Assembly: GCA_013368315.1 (NCBI GenBank)
Contig: JAACJM010000040.1
Coordinates: forward strand, 186,001 to 250,000
Direction: 5' to 3'
DNA from: Tetrapyrgos nigripes
Lineage: Eukaryota > Basidiomycota > Agaricomycetes > Agaricales > Campanellaceae
Length of the DNA: 64,000 nucleotides
Below the pieces are notes generated by a model. That model searched no databases and was not told the origin of the DNA. It worked only from the letters and a program-made list of their open reading frames with translations. Below are positions 21,305-33,309 of the stretch, piece after piece (position 1 is the stretch's first letter; the number at the start of each line of letters is the position of its first letter). A program made the position numbers and the translations under genes.

Positions 21305-24270
21305 ACACCTCCCCTGTCACATTGTCAGGAGGAGGGATATGGACATACATACCAGTAAAAAATAGGCAATACACGAGCCTTATACCCTTTCGTAAGCCAC
21401 AGTTCCCATCTAAGCTAAGAATCACAGCAATCACTCGAAACTGACAGATCCCCTCGATAGAATTGGAAACGGAATTAGTCAGTAAAATAACTGGACGAAA
21501 AATCGACACAATCGCTCTGTTGGACAGCGGAGCAGAAGGAGTTATTATCAACAACACCTTTGCTCAGAAACATAACCTGAATCGAATTCCCATAGAAAAA
21601 CCCTTCCCAGTACAAAACGTTGACGGATCCGAAAACGTTATGGGATGGGTGACACATTACACTATCCAAAAGTTACGAATCTATACACAAGATCGAACAT
21701 CGTATCACGAGGAAACTGCCAAATTCTATATTACAGACATTGGTAAACACAACATCATTCTAGGAACCAATTGGCTAGAACACCACAACCCAGAAATCAA
21801 CTGGGTGACCTTGGAAGTCAACCTGACGCACTGTGATAATACCTGTGTACTGGAGAAACCACTGGTAAAAATCAGAGCTAAGTTGAATACACATCCCACA
21901 AAACCAAAACAACCTGAAGTAGTTGATCCTAGAACATATCATCGAGATTATCAAGTGCTATACAAAGAACACACTGGACCTTGTAAACCAGTGGCACAGC
22001 CAAAGAGAGCAGGACAACGTCGAAGATCACAGTCTCAGAACACCCGCTCGAAACCTATCAAATTGGGAGCACTGTCACCTTCAGAAGATACAACTGGACA
22101 ATGGGACGTTCCACACCAATGGAGTGAACTCGCCATGGAATATATTAACGTTCCAAAAGACCAAGACGAAGAACTATCAGAAACCAAGCTGAGTATCCGG
22201 GCAGCTTTTACAAAAGCACAACAGATCGCTGAAAACAAACCAACACCAGATCAACTGATGTCACTAGAAGAACTAATTCCCAAACAATATCACAATTACT
22301 TGTCGGTATTCGATAAAGAAACCTCAGAATGTTTACCCCAACAAAGTAGTTGGGACCATGCAATCGAACTACGAGAAGACTTTCAACTGCGAACATGTAA
22401 AACATACCCTCTATCACCAAATGAACAAACTGAGTTAGACTCTTTCCTAGACGAAAATCTCAGAAAAGGGTACATTAAACCATCGAAGTCACCTATGGCA
22501 AGTCCTTTCTTCTTCGTCAAAAAGAAGGACAGAAAACTACGACCAGTACAGGACTACAGAGAGCTCAATAAGGGTACCATAAAAAACGCATATCTCTTAC
22601 CGCTTATTCCAGAATTGATCGACAAACTCAAAAATGCACACGTGTTCTCCAAGATTGATCTACGATGGGGATATAACAACGTCTGGATCAAAGAAGGAGA
22701 TGAATGGAAAGCCGCCTTCAAGACCAATTGAGGGCTTTTCGAACCAACGGTCATGTTCTTTGGGCTTATGAACTCACCTGCCACCTTCCAAGCAATGATG
22801 AATACGATCTTCAAGGACCTCATCGACCTAGGGAAAGTTGTTATTTACATGGACGATATCCTCATATTCACCCAAAATTTGGCAGAACATCGTGAACTTG
22901 TACAAAAGGTGCTACAACACCTACAAGACAACGACCTATACGCAAAACCCGAGAAATGCTCATTTGAAACAGATAAAGTCGACTTCTTGGGCCTTATAGT
23001 CTCCCATGACACCCTAGCAATGGACCCTGCTAAAGTCACAGGAGTAATCGAATGGCCAACTCCAAAAACGGTGAAAGAAGTACAAGCATTCCTAGGATTC
23101 GGAAACTTCTACAGATGATTCATCAAAGACTTTTCGAAAATTGCACAACCACTGTTCAACCTAACAAAGAAGGATAATCAGTGGAGTTGGGGAACAGCAG
23201 CAGAGGAAGCCTTTCAATCCCTCAAAGCGGCTTTCACTTCCAGACCAGTCCTATTAATGCCCGATCATACCAAACCATATCGAGTAGAAGTTGACGCATC
23301 GGAATATGCAACAGGAGGAATACTCATGCAAACTGGAGACGACAATTGATGGCATCCAGTGGCCTACATCTCCAAGTCGCTCTCTGAGACAGAACGAAAC
23401 TACGACATCCACAACAAAGAATTACTTGTGATTATACGGGCATTAGAAGCATGGCGGCATTACCTAGAAGGAGCCCCACACTCCATCGAAATCTTGACTG
23501 ATCATCACAACCTGACATACTTCCAGACGGCTCAGAAACTTAGCTGACGACAAGCATGATGGGCGCTGTTCCTTACACGATTTGAGTTCTCCCTGCTCCA
23601 TAAACTGGGAAGCCTTAACAAAGCTGATCCGTTATCCAGACGACCAGATCATCAAATTGGAATAGAAAATGACAATGCCAATAGGATCCTACTCGATCCT
23701 AAATTCTTCCATATCCGAGCAACCAGACAAGGGACTGTAACTGCCTTAGGAGACGTGGAACTACAGCGAAGGATCAAAGAATCCCTCAAGAAAGACCTTG
23801 AAGTAGTGAGTGCCCTCGATGTCATCCTACGAAACGGACCACAGTCTCTGGTAAAAAATCTACAGGAATGGAACTACGAGGACGGGATCATATTATTCTG
23901 CGGCAAAATCTATGTCCCAGCTGACAACGACCTCCGACGAGACATTGTAAAGTTACACCACGACTCTCTAGCGGCGGGACACCCTGGAAGATACAAAACC
24001 TACGAACTAGTCAGCAGAGAATTCTGGTGGCCAGGTATGTCGGTATTCGTCAGAGACTACATAAACAGTTGCGCCAAATGTCAACTGACGAAACCCAATA
24101 ATAACCCAACCCGAGTTCCCTTGGTACCCACCGAAATTCCAGAACGGCCCTTCGGAACTATCACAACCGACTTCATCACAGACCTCCCTGAATGTAAAGG
24201 ATTCAATGCAGTACATGTTGTCGTTGACAGGTCAACAAAAACCATCATTATATCACCGTGCACAAAAACA
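21303..24270 (+). pseudogene. Gypsy-1 pol (protease-RT-RNase H-partial integrase)
   Basis: The frame lies -1 relative to gag and is open across the gag stop. It encodes the protease (ALLDSGAEG, about 21520), reverse transcriptase with YMDD (about 22850), RNase H (VDASEYATGG) and the integrase zinc region (H-x4-H...C-AKC) followed by TTDFITDLPE. It is cut off before the second catalytic Asp of integrase. A TGA between the gag-pol junction and the protease (about 21442) occurs at the same aligned place in Gypsy-3 (about 46951). Confidence 0.85.
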
Positions 24271-25075
24271 AACTTGGCAACTTTTTCTGTATCTCATTGA
24301 ATGTTTTGGCTGTGTACACAAAAAGAGATGGTCATCAGTGCAAATTCTCTGTCTAGCACAGATAGGTGAGATGTAACAGGTGGTCTGAGAAGAAAAGAGT
24401 GAACAAGGCCATATCAAGAGCACACCCACCTTTTATCATATCACTCTTGTGAACTCCACACCACTGAGTCCAGTAGGCCACCAGTTTTCTTGTTGTTTGA
24501 CGAATTCATCTAGGATGATGGCCCCAAGACAGCTGACAATGGTATTTTTGCTAAAGTTGAGGACTCGGATCCATAGATTCCTACACCAGCCATTTCACAG
24601 TTGAGAGTGAGATATTTGCCCAGGCTTTGAAGGTCAAAAGAGAGGAAGAAGATGAGGCATTCCATGTGCAGATCATAGTCAGAAATAGAGATAGGGAAAG
24701 CAGCGGAAAGTCAAAAAAGTCACACAAAGCTTCACTTGGACAGAAAGAGTACATACTCAGTGTTTGTGCTTCTGTGCAATTCAACCTTCCAGCAATCATA
24801 TCTGTCAATGCTGCTAGTGATTCCCTGTTCTTCTTGTCCTTTGCAACTGCGTTCTTGGATTGTGAAAGGCACTTTTGACATGGTAAGTCATGGACTACAA
24901 TCACAAGTTTGACAGACCTGTAGTGCTAGGAGCTTGCAATATTTGCATCATGTGATTCTTGTCAATGTGTCAACACTAATCTGTACATTGTCTCTTCACC
25001 CATGTCCATGTTTCTGTCCTGCCAGTATCTGCATCCACACCCACTTCCAAACCACCCATACCCATCCAGACCCAG
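24271..25075. other. Remnant flank; possible minus-strand coding fragment
   Basis: A minus-strand frame at 24904-24700 contains CQKCLSQSKNAVAKDKKNRESLAALTDMIAG, and ends in a hydrophobic stretch. A CxxC near the N terminus could be a degenerate zinc motif, but I do not recognise it. The stretch ends with CCAG (25072-25075), the left target copy of the first LTR-B insertion. Confidence 0.3.
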
Positions 25076-28000
25076 TGATACACCATACAAAATTGCCATA
25101 TACATACTTAGATTTTGGTCCATAATATCAGTTTTTGATGTTCTTTAAGGGAATAAGAGGACTAGGGTGAGCCCTGAACTGCTATTTAATACCTAGCAGG
25201 ACTAGAAAACAACGGTACAATAATATTAAGTGCTTATGGATGGAGAAACAACTCATTCTAAGTACTATGATAGATATGTATGAGTTGGAGTTATGATAGC
25301 AGACCCACCAAATAATAAAGATAGCCTACAAAGGCTTTCGAATCCTATTATAACTACTAGTACTGCTAGCGTGATCCAAAGGGACAGTGAAGTGCGAGAT
25401 AGCCCCTATTCGTGGGCATAGGAATGTGTAAGCAGCACAATCCTTGGCCAAAAGGTCAATTGGAGAAGACAGCGCTAAGATCAGACATGTGGACAAGCAC
25501 ACTAGGTCTAGATCTATGTATTGGTAATAGGTGTCTTTTGCGTAAGTGTAGAAGAAACACAAACTTAAAGACTTTTATACAAATTGTAAAGTGCAAGTGT
25601 TCCGAGTAGTCAGAATACTCAACAGTTCACTTGTACTACAAGGACTTTTGGGGTTTTTGGTAAGGTTTTTGCACGAGTGCACACAAGTTAAACACATACA
25701 AAGACTATAACAAGTCCACAAAGGTATAAACCAACAGTTTCAATTTCACAATTTGTAGGCCCAAATGCCTTATAACCAATTTCACAAGTCCAAGGACACA
25801 CACAAAAGGTAACACACAAAACCAACAAATTTGATTCAACACTATTGATTCCAACACACTATGTTTATACTCGATGTGAGTGAGGTAGATTTGGTAGAAG
25901 CGTAGTCCGTGTTTCACTAGTGAGATGACTGATACTCTACAGTACGTGGCTTTAGTAACTATGAGAAATACCTCGTCCTTTTATACTACTCACAGCTACT
26001 ACTATACAGTTCTACATTTCTTTTTAATGTCCACTAAAAGGTACCTAAGAAAAACAGAAATATTAGTCTAATTGCCAGTCCATGTTTGTCTGTACTACTA
26101 GATTAAGTAGGTACTTTCTAATTAGGGTATCTATGAAATGTAGAATATTATCTAAACTAATAGGGCTTTCTATGTTCCCTTCGCTTCATCCTCTTGACTA
26201 AGAGTACCTTCCTGGAACTGGCGGCCATAGTCATTCTGACTCACATAGCTCCACCATCCATGCTGGGCTCCACTTGTATGACTCACAATCCTTTACTGCC
26301 AATCAGTCGTTATAGGTTTGTGTAGTCCTTGCTTATTCCTCCTCCTATGTTTTTCTGGTGCTACTATAAGCTTGGTGTTTATAGACCTCGTTGCTAGTAT
26401 ACCACCAGTTAGTTCTTATAGATAAGTCCTGCTCTCTATAAGGTCCTACATATCTTTTGTAGTTGCGCTTGTACCAACGAGAACGCCTCAGTCATCAGGC
26501 ACACATCTTGCTGATCTTACTGCTGCATTCAGAAATAGCTTTACCCTTTTGGGGGCTCTCTCATTATGACTCCATCCTTAGTTCACATACTGGCAGTAAT
26601 GAACTATGGGCTTTATTCCTTCACTGCTAGTTCATCTCTTTAGTGCATTGTGAAAGCTGAGCTTTCTAGGAACTCATACATATATACTTTGTCCTACTTT
26701 TCTATCCTTACTGCCTTTCAAAAGACTATTCCTTCTATTTTGCTTACAAGCGAGGTATCACTTGTTATACCGCTAGTTCAGACATAGTCGGTTACTAGGG
26801 CTTTCCTCTGATTTCTCTGATTATGGTGCCATTTCTAAACCAGTGATCGTTTAGCGCTAGAGTCTGGGTCATATAGCCTATGTGTTCCTTGCCTATGAAT
26901 AGGGGCTTCACTTTCCCTTGAATCACACTGGCGGTACTAAGTGCATTATAGTAGGAATGGTTACAAAGTCCTTATAGAACTTTGTATAGTATATGGTGGA
27001 TCTGCTACTATAACTGAAGCACTGTACACATCAACCATAGTACTTAAAATAAGCATATCCTATTCATAAGTACTTAGTTTTATTGTACTGGCACATACAC
27101 TTATTCCACTAATGCTTTAACTAGCAGTTCAGGACTCACTCTAGTTCTTTTATATACCAATTGAAGTGGTGAATCAGCTTTCTAACCACCAATTAGTGTT
27201 TCTATATGTGAATTTTGTATGGCGTATCATCAGTAAATCCTGTAGTACTAAGACGGCTTCAAAGGAATCTTAAGTATCTGTAAAAGGTACATGTGGATAA
27301 AGGTAGGACAAAGTATATATGTACAGGATCCCAGAGAGTTCAGCTATCTATTGGTACAAAGGGGATAGTGAATGTCTCTACACAGAGATATAAGGGACAG
27401 AAGCACTAAGTTGCAGTACATCTGAACGATCAGAATACAACCCAAACGGGTAATGGTATTTCTGGATAAGGATAAATACATCAGTAAGCGTCTAGCTAGG
27501 CATTGAAAGTGTTGAAGGGTGAATAAGTATGTGAACAGGACTGCAGAAGAGCTGGACTCATATGTAGAACTAAGTAGTAAACTGTTGGCAATGCATAGAG
27601 CATGTATAAAGCAAGATCGGAGAAAAGGGAAAGGAAAACTGAATGGAATAAAGAAACTACAAGAAAACCCTATGCCCCTAGTGTAAGGATGTGTATGAGG
27701 GACCTAGCGGTCATAAGTGGAGCATTCTGAGTCATAGATGCAATGCTCGCTAACCAGGACGGTACACAAAAACACCAGATGGCTTACAAAGAGGACTGAA
27801 GAAAGTTCCTACAAATATTTAGATAATATTGAACAGTTTCTGTATACCCTAATAAGCAAGTCTTTACTTATGAGGAAATAGGTAGAACTCACTAACGGAA
27901 TTTTCGATTTGTTTTGTATTTTCTCTATGTACCTTTTAGTGGACATTAAAAAGAAATAAGTAACTGTATAGTTGTAGCTGCGAGTAGTATAAAAGGACCA

Positions 28001-28435
28001 GATATTATGAGTAGCTACCCAAGCCACGTACTGTAGAGTATCGGATCTCACTAGCAATAGTAGAGAATGTGAAACATGGACTAAAGCTTCTAAACAAACT
28101 TAACTGCACTCTCTATGAGTATAAACATTGTGTTGGAGATAATAGAGTTTAAATTGAACATTTTGTGGTTATAAATGTGATCTTTGTGTTGACCTTTTGG
28201 TCTATTAAGTGTTTGATTTGGGACTTGTTGATCCCCTTGGTGTTAAACTTGTGTTTATTGTGTTGCACACTAAGTGCTAACTTCATTGAAAAACCCTGAT
28301 CAAAAGTACTTATAGTACAAGTAAACTGGGAGTTTGAGTACTCTGACTACTTGGAACACTCGTCTCATTTACATTTGTATACAGTTTTGTGTTTGGGTGT
28401 AGTTCCTAGCACTTAATTACAAAAACCACCTATTA
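25076..28435 (+). repeat. LTR-B copy 1 (+), interrupted by an inverted LTR-B
   Basis: Begins TGATACACCATACAAAAT and ends AATTACAAAAACCACCTATTA. Removing the inner insertion leaves about 1650 bp. The flanks are CCAG (25072-25075) and CTGG (28436-28439), interpreted as a decayed CCGG duplication. Copies of this family share a TATAAAAGGACC box about 460 nt before the 3' end, hence the LTR-like call. No coding region is attached to any copy here. Confidence 0.75.
25525..27229 (-). repeat. LTR-B subfamily copy (-), nested in copy 1
   Basis: In minus orientation it runs TGATACGCCATACAAAATTCAC to GACACCTATTA, 1705 bp. It is a diverged subfamily: blocks such as GAGTGAGTCCTGAACTGCTAGTTAA match LTR-B proper, others do not. 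The flanks are TTGG (25521-25524) and TCAG (27230-27233). Related copies show TTGG or TCAG at the empty site, so TCGG is the likely original target. Confidence 0.75.
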
Positions 28436-29695
28436 CTGGTCCACAGCCCAGACCATCATTCAGAGATGGTGAGTAGACCTGTTTCTTCTACATATGCCAA
28501 TCTGACATCTACTTAGTATCAAACCACCCTAAACAAGACTGGCATGCATCTCAACCATCATCTGAAGCTGCAGTGAGTTGCTTTCTTTGTAGCCCTTGCT
28601 GACTTTTTTTTGAGACTGACAGTACTTCTTTTTCCCCTTTCCCCAAATCTACTCCTCAATCTCACCTATATGTTGTCTTCATCTCTTTCACCTCAACACA
28701 CTGTGATTTCCTTGGAACACTAGATGACTCTACCTTCTCTTCTACCTCAATGACTGGGAGTTATCTCCTACATTGATGTTCACTGCATATATACCTCCTG
28801 CTTCTACCATGACCAGTACAACTATGACAAATGGCGGATTGACAGCCTCAGGGTCAACCACAATGGCGATGACACCAGCACCAGGTACTACTACAACCAC
28901 CACAGTGTCTATTGACAGTACCACTACCACATCTACCACCAGACCTACTCCAACTCCAACACCAAACCCGATACTGAAGACACTCCCATGTCTTTTACCT
29001 CCAATCAATGTCGTTCAACACAATTCCCAATGCCAATGCAACATCATCCTGCAGCCAACGCACCCTTCTGTAACACAGCACTGTCTTTCAATATCCAATT
29101 GAACTGCTGCTCAAGCCCTCCTTTCTCATTCTTATGCTTCTTCAATGCATCTTTGATATATTTATTCAACTTCAACAACTCTTTAGCCTCAGCCTTCCTC
29201 CACTATGTCACTGAGTTCATTCCTTCTCAACATGTCATATCTATTTCCATCATCAACTCTCGCTTCTGCCCAAGGCTGTTCTTTTTCCTCTCTGTCTCTT
29301 TACCAACCAAACCTTAACCCTGTCTACATGACTTTCAGTGCCATTGAAATGCCTCCCGAAACGCCAAAGCACTGAAGGCATAATTCACAAGTGGCAGTGA
29401 CATTTGCAAATGCAATGTTTGTAGCAACAATGAGCTCTGGTGTGAATGCTAGTGATAATTTGAAAAGGTACGCTAAGACCAGAGTAGAGGGTAAGTTGTC
29501 TTCATCTCTTTTCTACACTAATGAGTCATGTTAACAACATCTTCTTTTCTTTTTCTTTCTCTTTCTGTCTATTCCAGGTCTCTCTTTCATCATCCCATCA
29601 TCGTCTTCCAACACCAAGGTTTCCCTTCCACACTACAACCACCAATGCTCCAAATACACACCAATGCTCACACCATGGCAACTCCACCTACCCAC
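28436..29695. other. Host DNA between LTR-B copies, no confident gene
   Basis: A plus frame at 28773-29102 is Thr/Pro-rich (TTTTTTVSIDSTTTTSTTRPTPTPTPNP) and is followed by other short plus frames. This could be upstream gene sequence of the ribonucleotide reductase fragment or low-complexity DNA. It ends with CCAC (29692-29695), the left target copy of the next LTR-B. Confidence 0.35.
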
Positions 29696-32250
29696 TGATA
29701 CACTGTACAAAATCACTGTATACATACTTAGATTTTGGTCCATAATATTAGTTTTGGCATTCTTTCAAGGAAATAAGAGGACTAGGGTGAGCCCTGAACT
29801 GCTAGTTAAGACCTAGTGGGACTAGAAAACAACGGTACAATAATATTAAGTGCTTATGGATGGAGAAACAACTCATTCTAAGTACTATTATAGATGATAG
29901 CAGACCCACCAAATAATAAAGATAGCCTACAAAGGCTTTCGAATCCTATTATAACTACTAGTGCCGCTGGCGTGATCCAAAGGGACAGTGAAGTGCGAGA
30001 TAGCCCCTATTTGCAGGCATAGGAACACATAAGCAGCACAATCCTCAGCTGAAAGGTCGATCGGAGAAGACAGCGCTAAGATCAGACATGCAGACAAGCA
30101 TGCTAGGTCTAGATCTATGTATTGGCAAATCCCATAGTACTAAGACAGCTTCGAGGGAGTCTTAAGTATCTGTAAAAGGTACATGTGGATAAAAGTAAGA
30201 CAAAGTATATATGTACAGGATCCCAGAGAGTTCAGCTATCCATTGGTACAGAGGGGATAGTGAATGGATGTCTCTACACAGAGATATAAGGGACAGAAGC
30301 GCTAAGTCGCAGTACATCTGAACGATCGGAATACAACCCAAACAGGTAACAGTATTTCTGGATAAGGATAAATCTGTCAGTAAGTGTCTAGCTAGGCATT
30401 GAAAGTGTTGAAGGATGAATAAGTATGTAAATGGGACTGCAGAAGAGCTGGACTCATATGTAGGACTAAGTAGTAGACTGTTGGCAATGCAAGATCAGAG
30501 AAAAGGGAAAGGAAAACTGAACAGAACAAAGAAACTATGAGAAAATCCTACGCCCCTAGTGTAAGGATGCGTTGATATGCCGTACAAAATCACAGTATAC
30601 ATACTTGGATTTTGGTTCATAATATCAGTTTTGACGTTCTTTTAAGGGAATAAGAGGACTAGGGTGAGCCCTGAACTGCTAGTTAATACCTAGCAGGACT
30701 AAGAAAACAACGGTACAATAATATTAAGTGCTTACGAATGGAGAAAACAACTCATTCTAAGTACTATGATAGGTATGTACGAGTTGGGAGTTATAATAGC
30801 AGACCCACCAAGTGATAAAGATAGTCTATAAAGGCTTTCGAATCCTATTATAATGACTAGAACCGCTAGCGTGATCCAAAGGGACAGTGAAATGCAAGGT
30901 AGCCCCTATTTGCAGGCATAGGAACACGTAAGCAACACAATCCTCAGCCAAAAGGTTGCTCGGAGAAGACAGTGCTAAGATTGGACATGCAGACAATCAC
31001 ACTAGGTCTAGATCTATGTATTGGTAAATCCTGTAGTACTAAAACAGCTTCAAGGGAATCTTAAGTATCTGTAAAAGGTACATGTGGACAAAAGTAGGAC
31101 AAAGTATATATGTACAGGATCCCAGAGAGTTCAGCTATCCATTGGTACAGAGGGGATAGTGGATGGGCATCTCTACACAGAGATATGAGGGACAGAAGTG
31201 CTAAGTCGCAGTACATCCAAATGATCGGAATACAACCCAAACAGGTAACGTTATTTCCAGATAAGGATAAATCCGTCAGTAATCGTCTAGCTAGGCGTTG
31301 AAAGCATAGAGGAAGGAATAAGTATGCAAACGGGACTGCAGAAGAGCTGGACTCGTATGTAGGACTCAATAGTAGACTGCTGGCAATACATAGAATGTGA
31401 ATAAAGCAAGATCAGAGGAAAAGGGAAAGGAAAACTGAATGGAATAAAGAAACTACAAGAAAACCCTACGCCCCTAGTGTAAGGACACGTATGAAGGACC
31501 TAGCGGTCATAAGTGGAGCATTCTGAGTCATAGATGTGATGCTTGCTAACCAGGACGGTACACAAAAACACCAGATGGCTTACAAAGGGAACTGAAGAAA
31601 GTTCCTACAAATATTTAGATAATATTGAACAGTTTCTGTATACCCTAATAAGCAAGTCTTTACTTATGAGGAAATAGGTAGAACTTGCTAGCAGACTTTT
31701 CGATTTGTTTTATATTTTCTCTATGTACCTTTTAGTGGACCTCGAAAAGAAATAGGTAACTGTATAGTTGTAGCTGCGAGTAGTATAAAAGGACCAGATA
31801 TTACAAGTAGGTACCCAAGCCACGTACTGTAGAGTATCAGATCTCACTAGCAATAGTAGAGGACGTGAAACACGGACTAAAGCTTCTAAACAAACTTAAC
31901 TGCACTTGCTATGAGTATAAACATTGTGTTGGAGATAATAGAGTTTTAAAATTGAACATCTTTGGGGTTATAACTGTGATCTTTGTGTTGACCTTCTGGT
32001 CTATTAAGTGTTGATTTTAAGGCAACTGTGGCCTACAAGTATTTGATTTGGGACTTGTTGATCCCCTTGGTGTTAAACTTGTGTTTATTGTGTTGCACAC
32101 TAAGTGCTCTATCAAAAGTACTTACAGTACAAGTAAACTGGGATTTTGAGTACTCTGACTACTTGGAACACTTGTCTCATTTACATTTGTATAAGGTTTT
32201 GTGTTTGGGTGTAGTTCCTAGCACTTAATTACAAAAAAAACCACCTATTA
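29696..32250 (+). repeat. Composite LTR-B: outer copy 2 with inner copy 3 from 30573
   Basis: Outer copy starts at 29696 (left target CCAC). At 30569-30572 (GCGT) it is interrupted by a second full start, TGATATGCCGTACAAAATC at 30573, which runs on to 32250. The right flank is CCGC (32251-32254), which pairs with the outer left flank, not with the inner GCGT. The simplest reading is an LTR-B inserted into an LTR-B, followed by recombination between their 3' ends. TATAAAA is at 31784-31790. Confidence 0.75.
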
Positions 32251-32297
32251 CCGCTCCACTCAATCCTTGTCATCTACATCTCATATCTCTATCACCA

Positions 32298-32945
32298 ATG
32301 GCCACCACTCCCACTTGCATACCCTCTCCTCAGCCCTCTCCCCACAAGAGGGTCAGTTCTTCCTGTCTTGTTGGTCATGACCTCAGGCTAATAACTCTCT
32401 TTTAGCTCATGTCTCAGACAGACACTTTCTCTATCAACTGCCAAAAAGTTCAAGCTCACAGCCCAACTTGAACTCATTGACAACAGGTGTCATTCCACAT
32501 CACCCAAGAGTCTCAGCGGTGAAGGAGCACCTGAAGGAGAAGGCAATCCCAAAGAGCTGAGAACCAAGTTTGTTGGTGAAGTTGACCTGCTTGAAAGTGC
32601 GTCTTCCTTTTTTTATATGTCCTTGCTTGTTCTGACATGTCGTTTTAGGCAAGGAACCTCTCCTTCAAGAAATTAAATGTTGCTTTGTCCTCTTCCCTAT
32701 TCAGTACCCTGAGGTGTGTGTCTAGGCTGTCTACCTTTGTTATTATTCCAATCACCCCCCGAGATCTGGCAGATGTACAAAAAAGCTGAGGCTTCTTTCT
32801 GGACTGCCAAGGAGATGGATCTTTCCAAGGACCTTCACGACTGGAACAACCACACAAATGACAACAAGTGCCACTTCATCTCTCATGTCTTCACCTCTTT
32901 TGCTGCCTCTGACAGTATCATCAATGAAAGTCTTGTTGAGTGTGT
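32298..32945 (+). pseudogene. Ribonucleotide reductase small subunit (R2), 5' fragment
   Basis: Exons 32298-32351, 32422-32596, 32649-32713 and 32764-about 32945 join in frame. They encode MATTPTCIPSPQP, a segment [60 protein letters not shown] and [23 protein letters not shown]. This is the N-terminal third of class I R2, which makes the tyrosyl radical for dNTP synthesis. The first iron ligand (Asp of MDLSKD) is kept, but the Glu in the family's ERHFISH is Lys (NKCHFISH). The third intron ends in CCGAG, a poor acceptor. The coding sequence stops before the rest of the iron site. Retained introns argue against a retrocopy; it is a truncated DNA duplicate or a broken gene. Confidence 0.8.
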
Positions 32946-33035
32946 CAATATTACAGTGCTATCTTACATACCTTGTATATCTAGTAAGTAGTAATCCAAC
33001 AAGAGTTAAAAGGTCTGCAGAATGCAGTTTTACCT

Positions 33036-33300
33036 TCTGTGGTGTAGAGCACACACTTGGCTCAAAACAATAGATGTAGACAGAGCAGCAGTAGACAGAA
33101 GACAATGAGAACCTAGTCCTAAGACGAAGAGGTCAAGATGGAGACTAGGGAGCTACTACTCTAGTTTTATATACACAAAACAAAAGACAAGATAATAACT
33201 GAGCAGAGCAAAGAAAGGAATCAGAGAACTGTCCAAAACAATCGAAGTACAGCCTATTGGCCCTGTAAGAGATGTATCATGAAAAGATGAACAAAAGATG
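33036..33300 (-). repeat. Solo LTR, family A (- orientation)
   Basis: Reverse complement of the 8639-8941 LTR: the TCATGATACATCTCTTACAGGG start (about 33290), TATATAAAAC box, hairpin CCTAGTCT...AGGACTAGG (33112-33150) and the GAGCCAAGTGTGTGCTC tail (about 33050) are all present. It lies between the broken ends of the R2 fragment and the HECT-like gene. Confidence 0.55.
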
Positions 33301-33309
33301 AACGGTCAA

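Larger units (their letters stand above)
18483..24270 (+). mobile_element. Gypsy-1: Ty3/gypsy retrotransposon, truncated in integrase
   Basis: It contains in order a 5' LTR, a self-complementary primer site, a long leader with hairpin, a gag-preceding ORF, gag with zinc knuckle, then protease, reverse transcriptase, RNase H and the first part of integrase. The sequence stops matching the other gypsy copies at about 24270, inside the integrase core, and no 3' LTR follows. In the stretches I checked, the pol frame from the protease to the end is uninterrupted except for TGA codons at 22729, 23116, 23347, 23545 and 23557. Most fall where Gypsy-2 or Gypsy-3 has Arg. Confidence 0.9.

Noticed and set aside
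25076..28435. LTR-B as a Helitron or other rolling-circle element
   Set aside because: It has short target duplications and a TATA box, and lacks TC...CTRR ends with a 3' hairpin.
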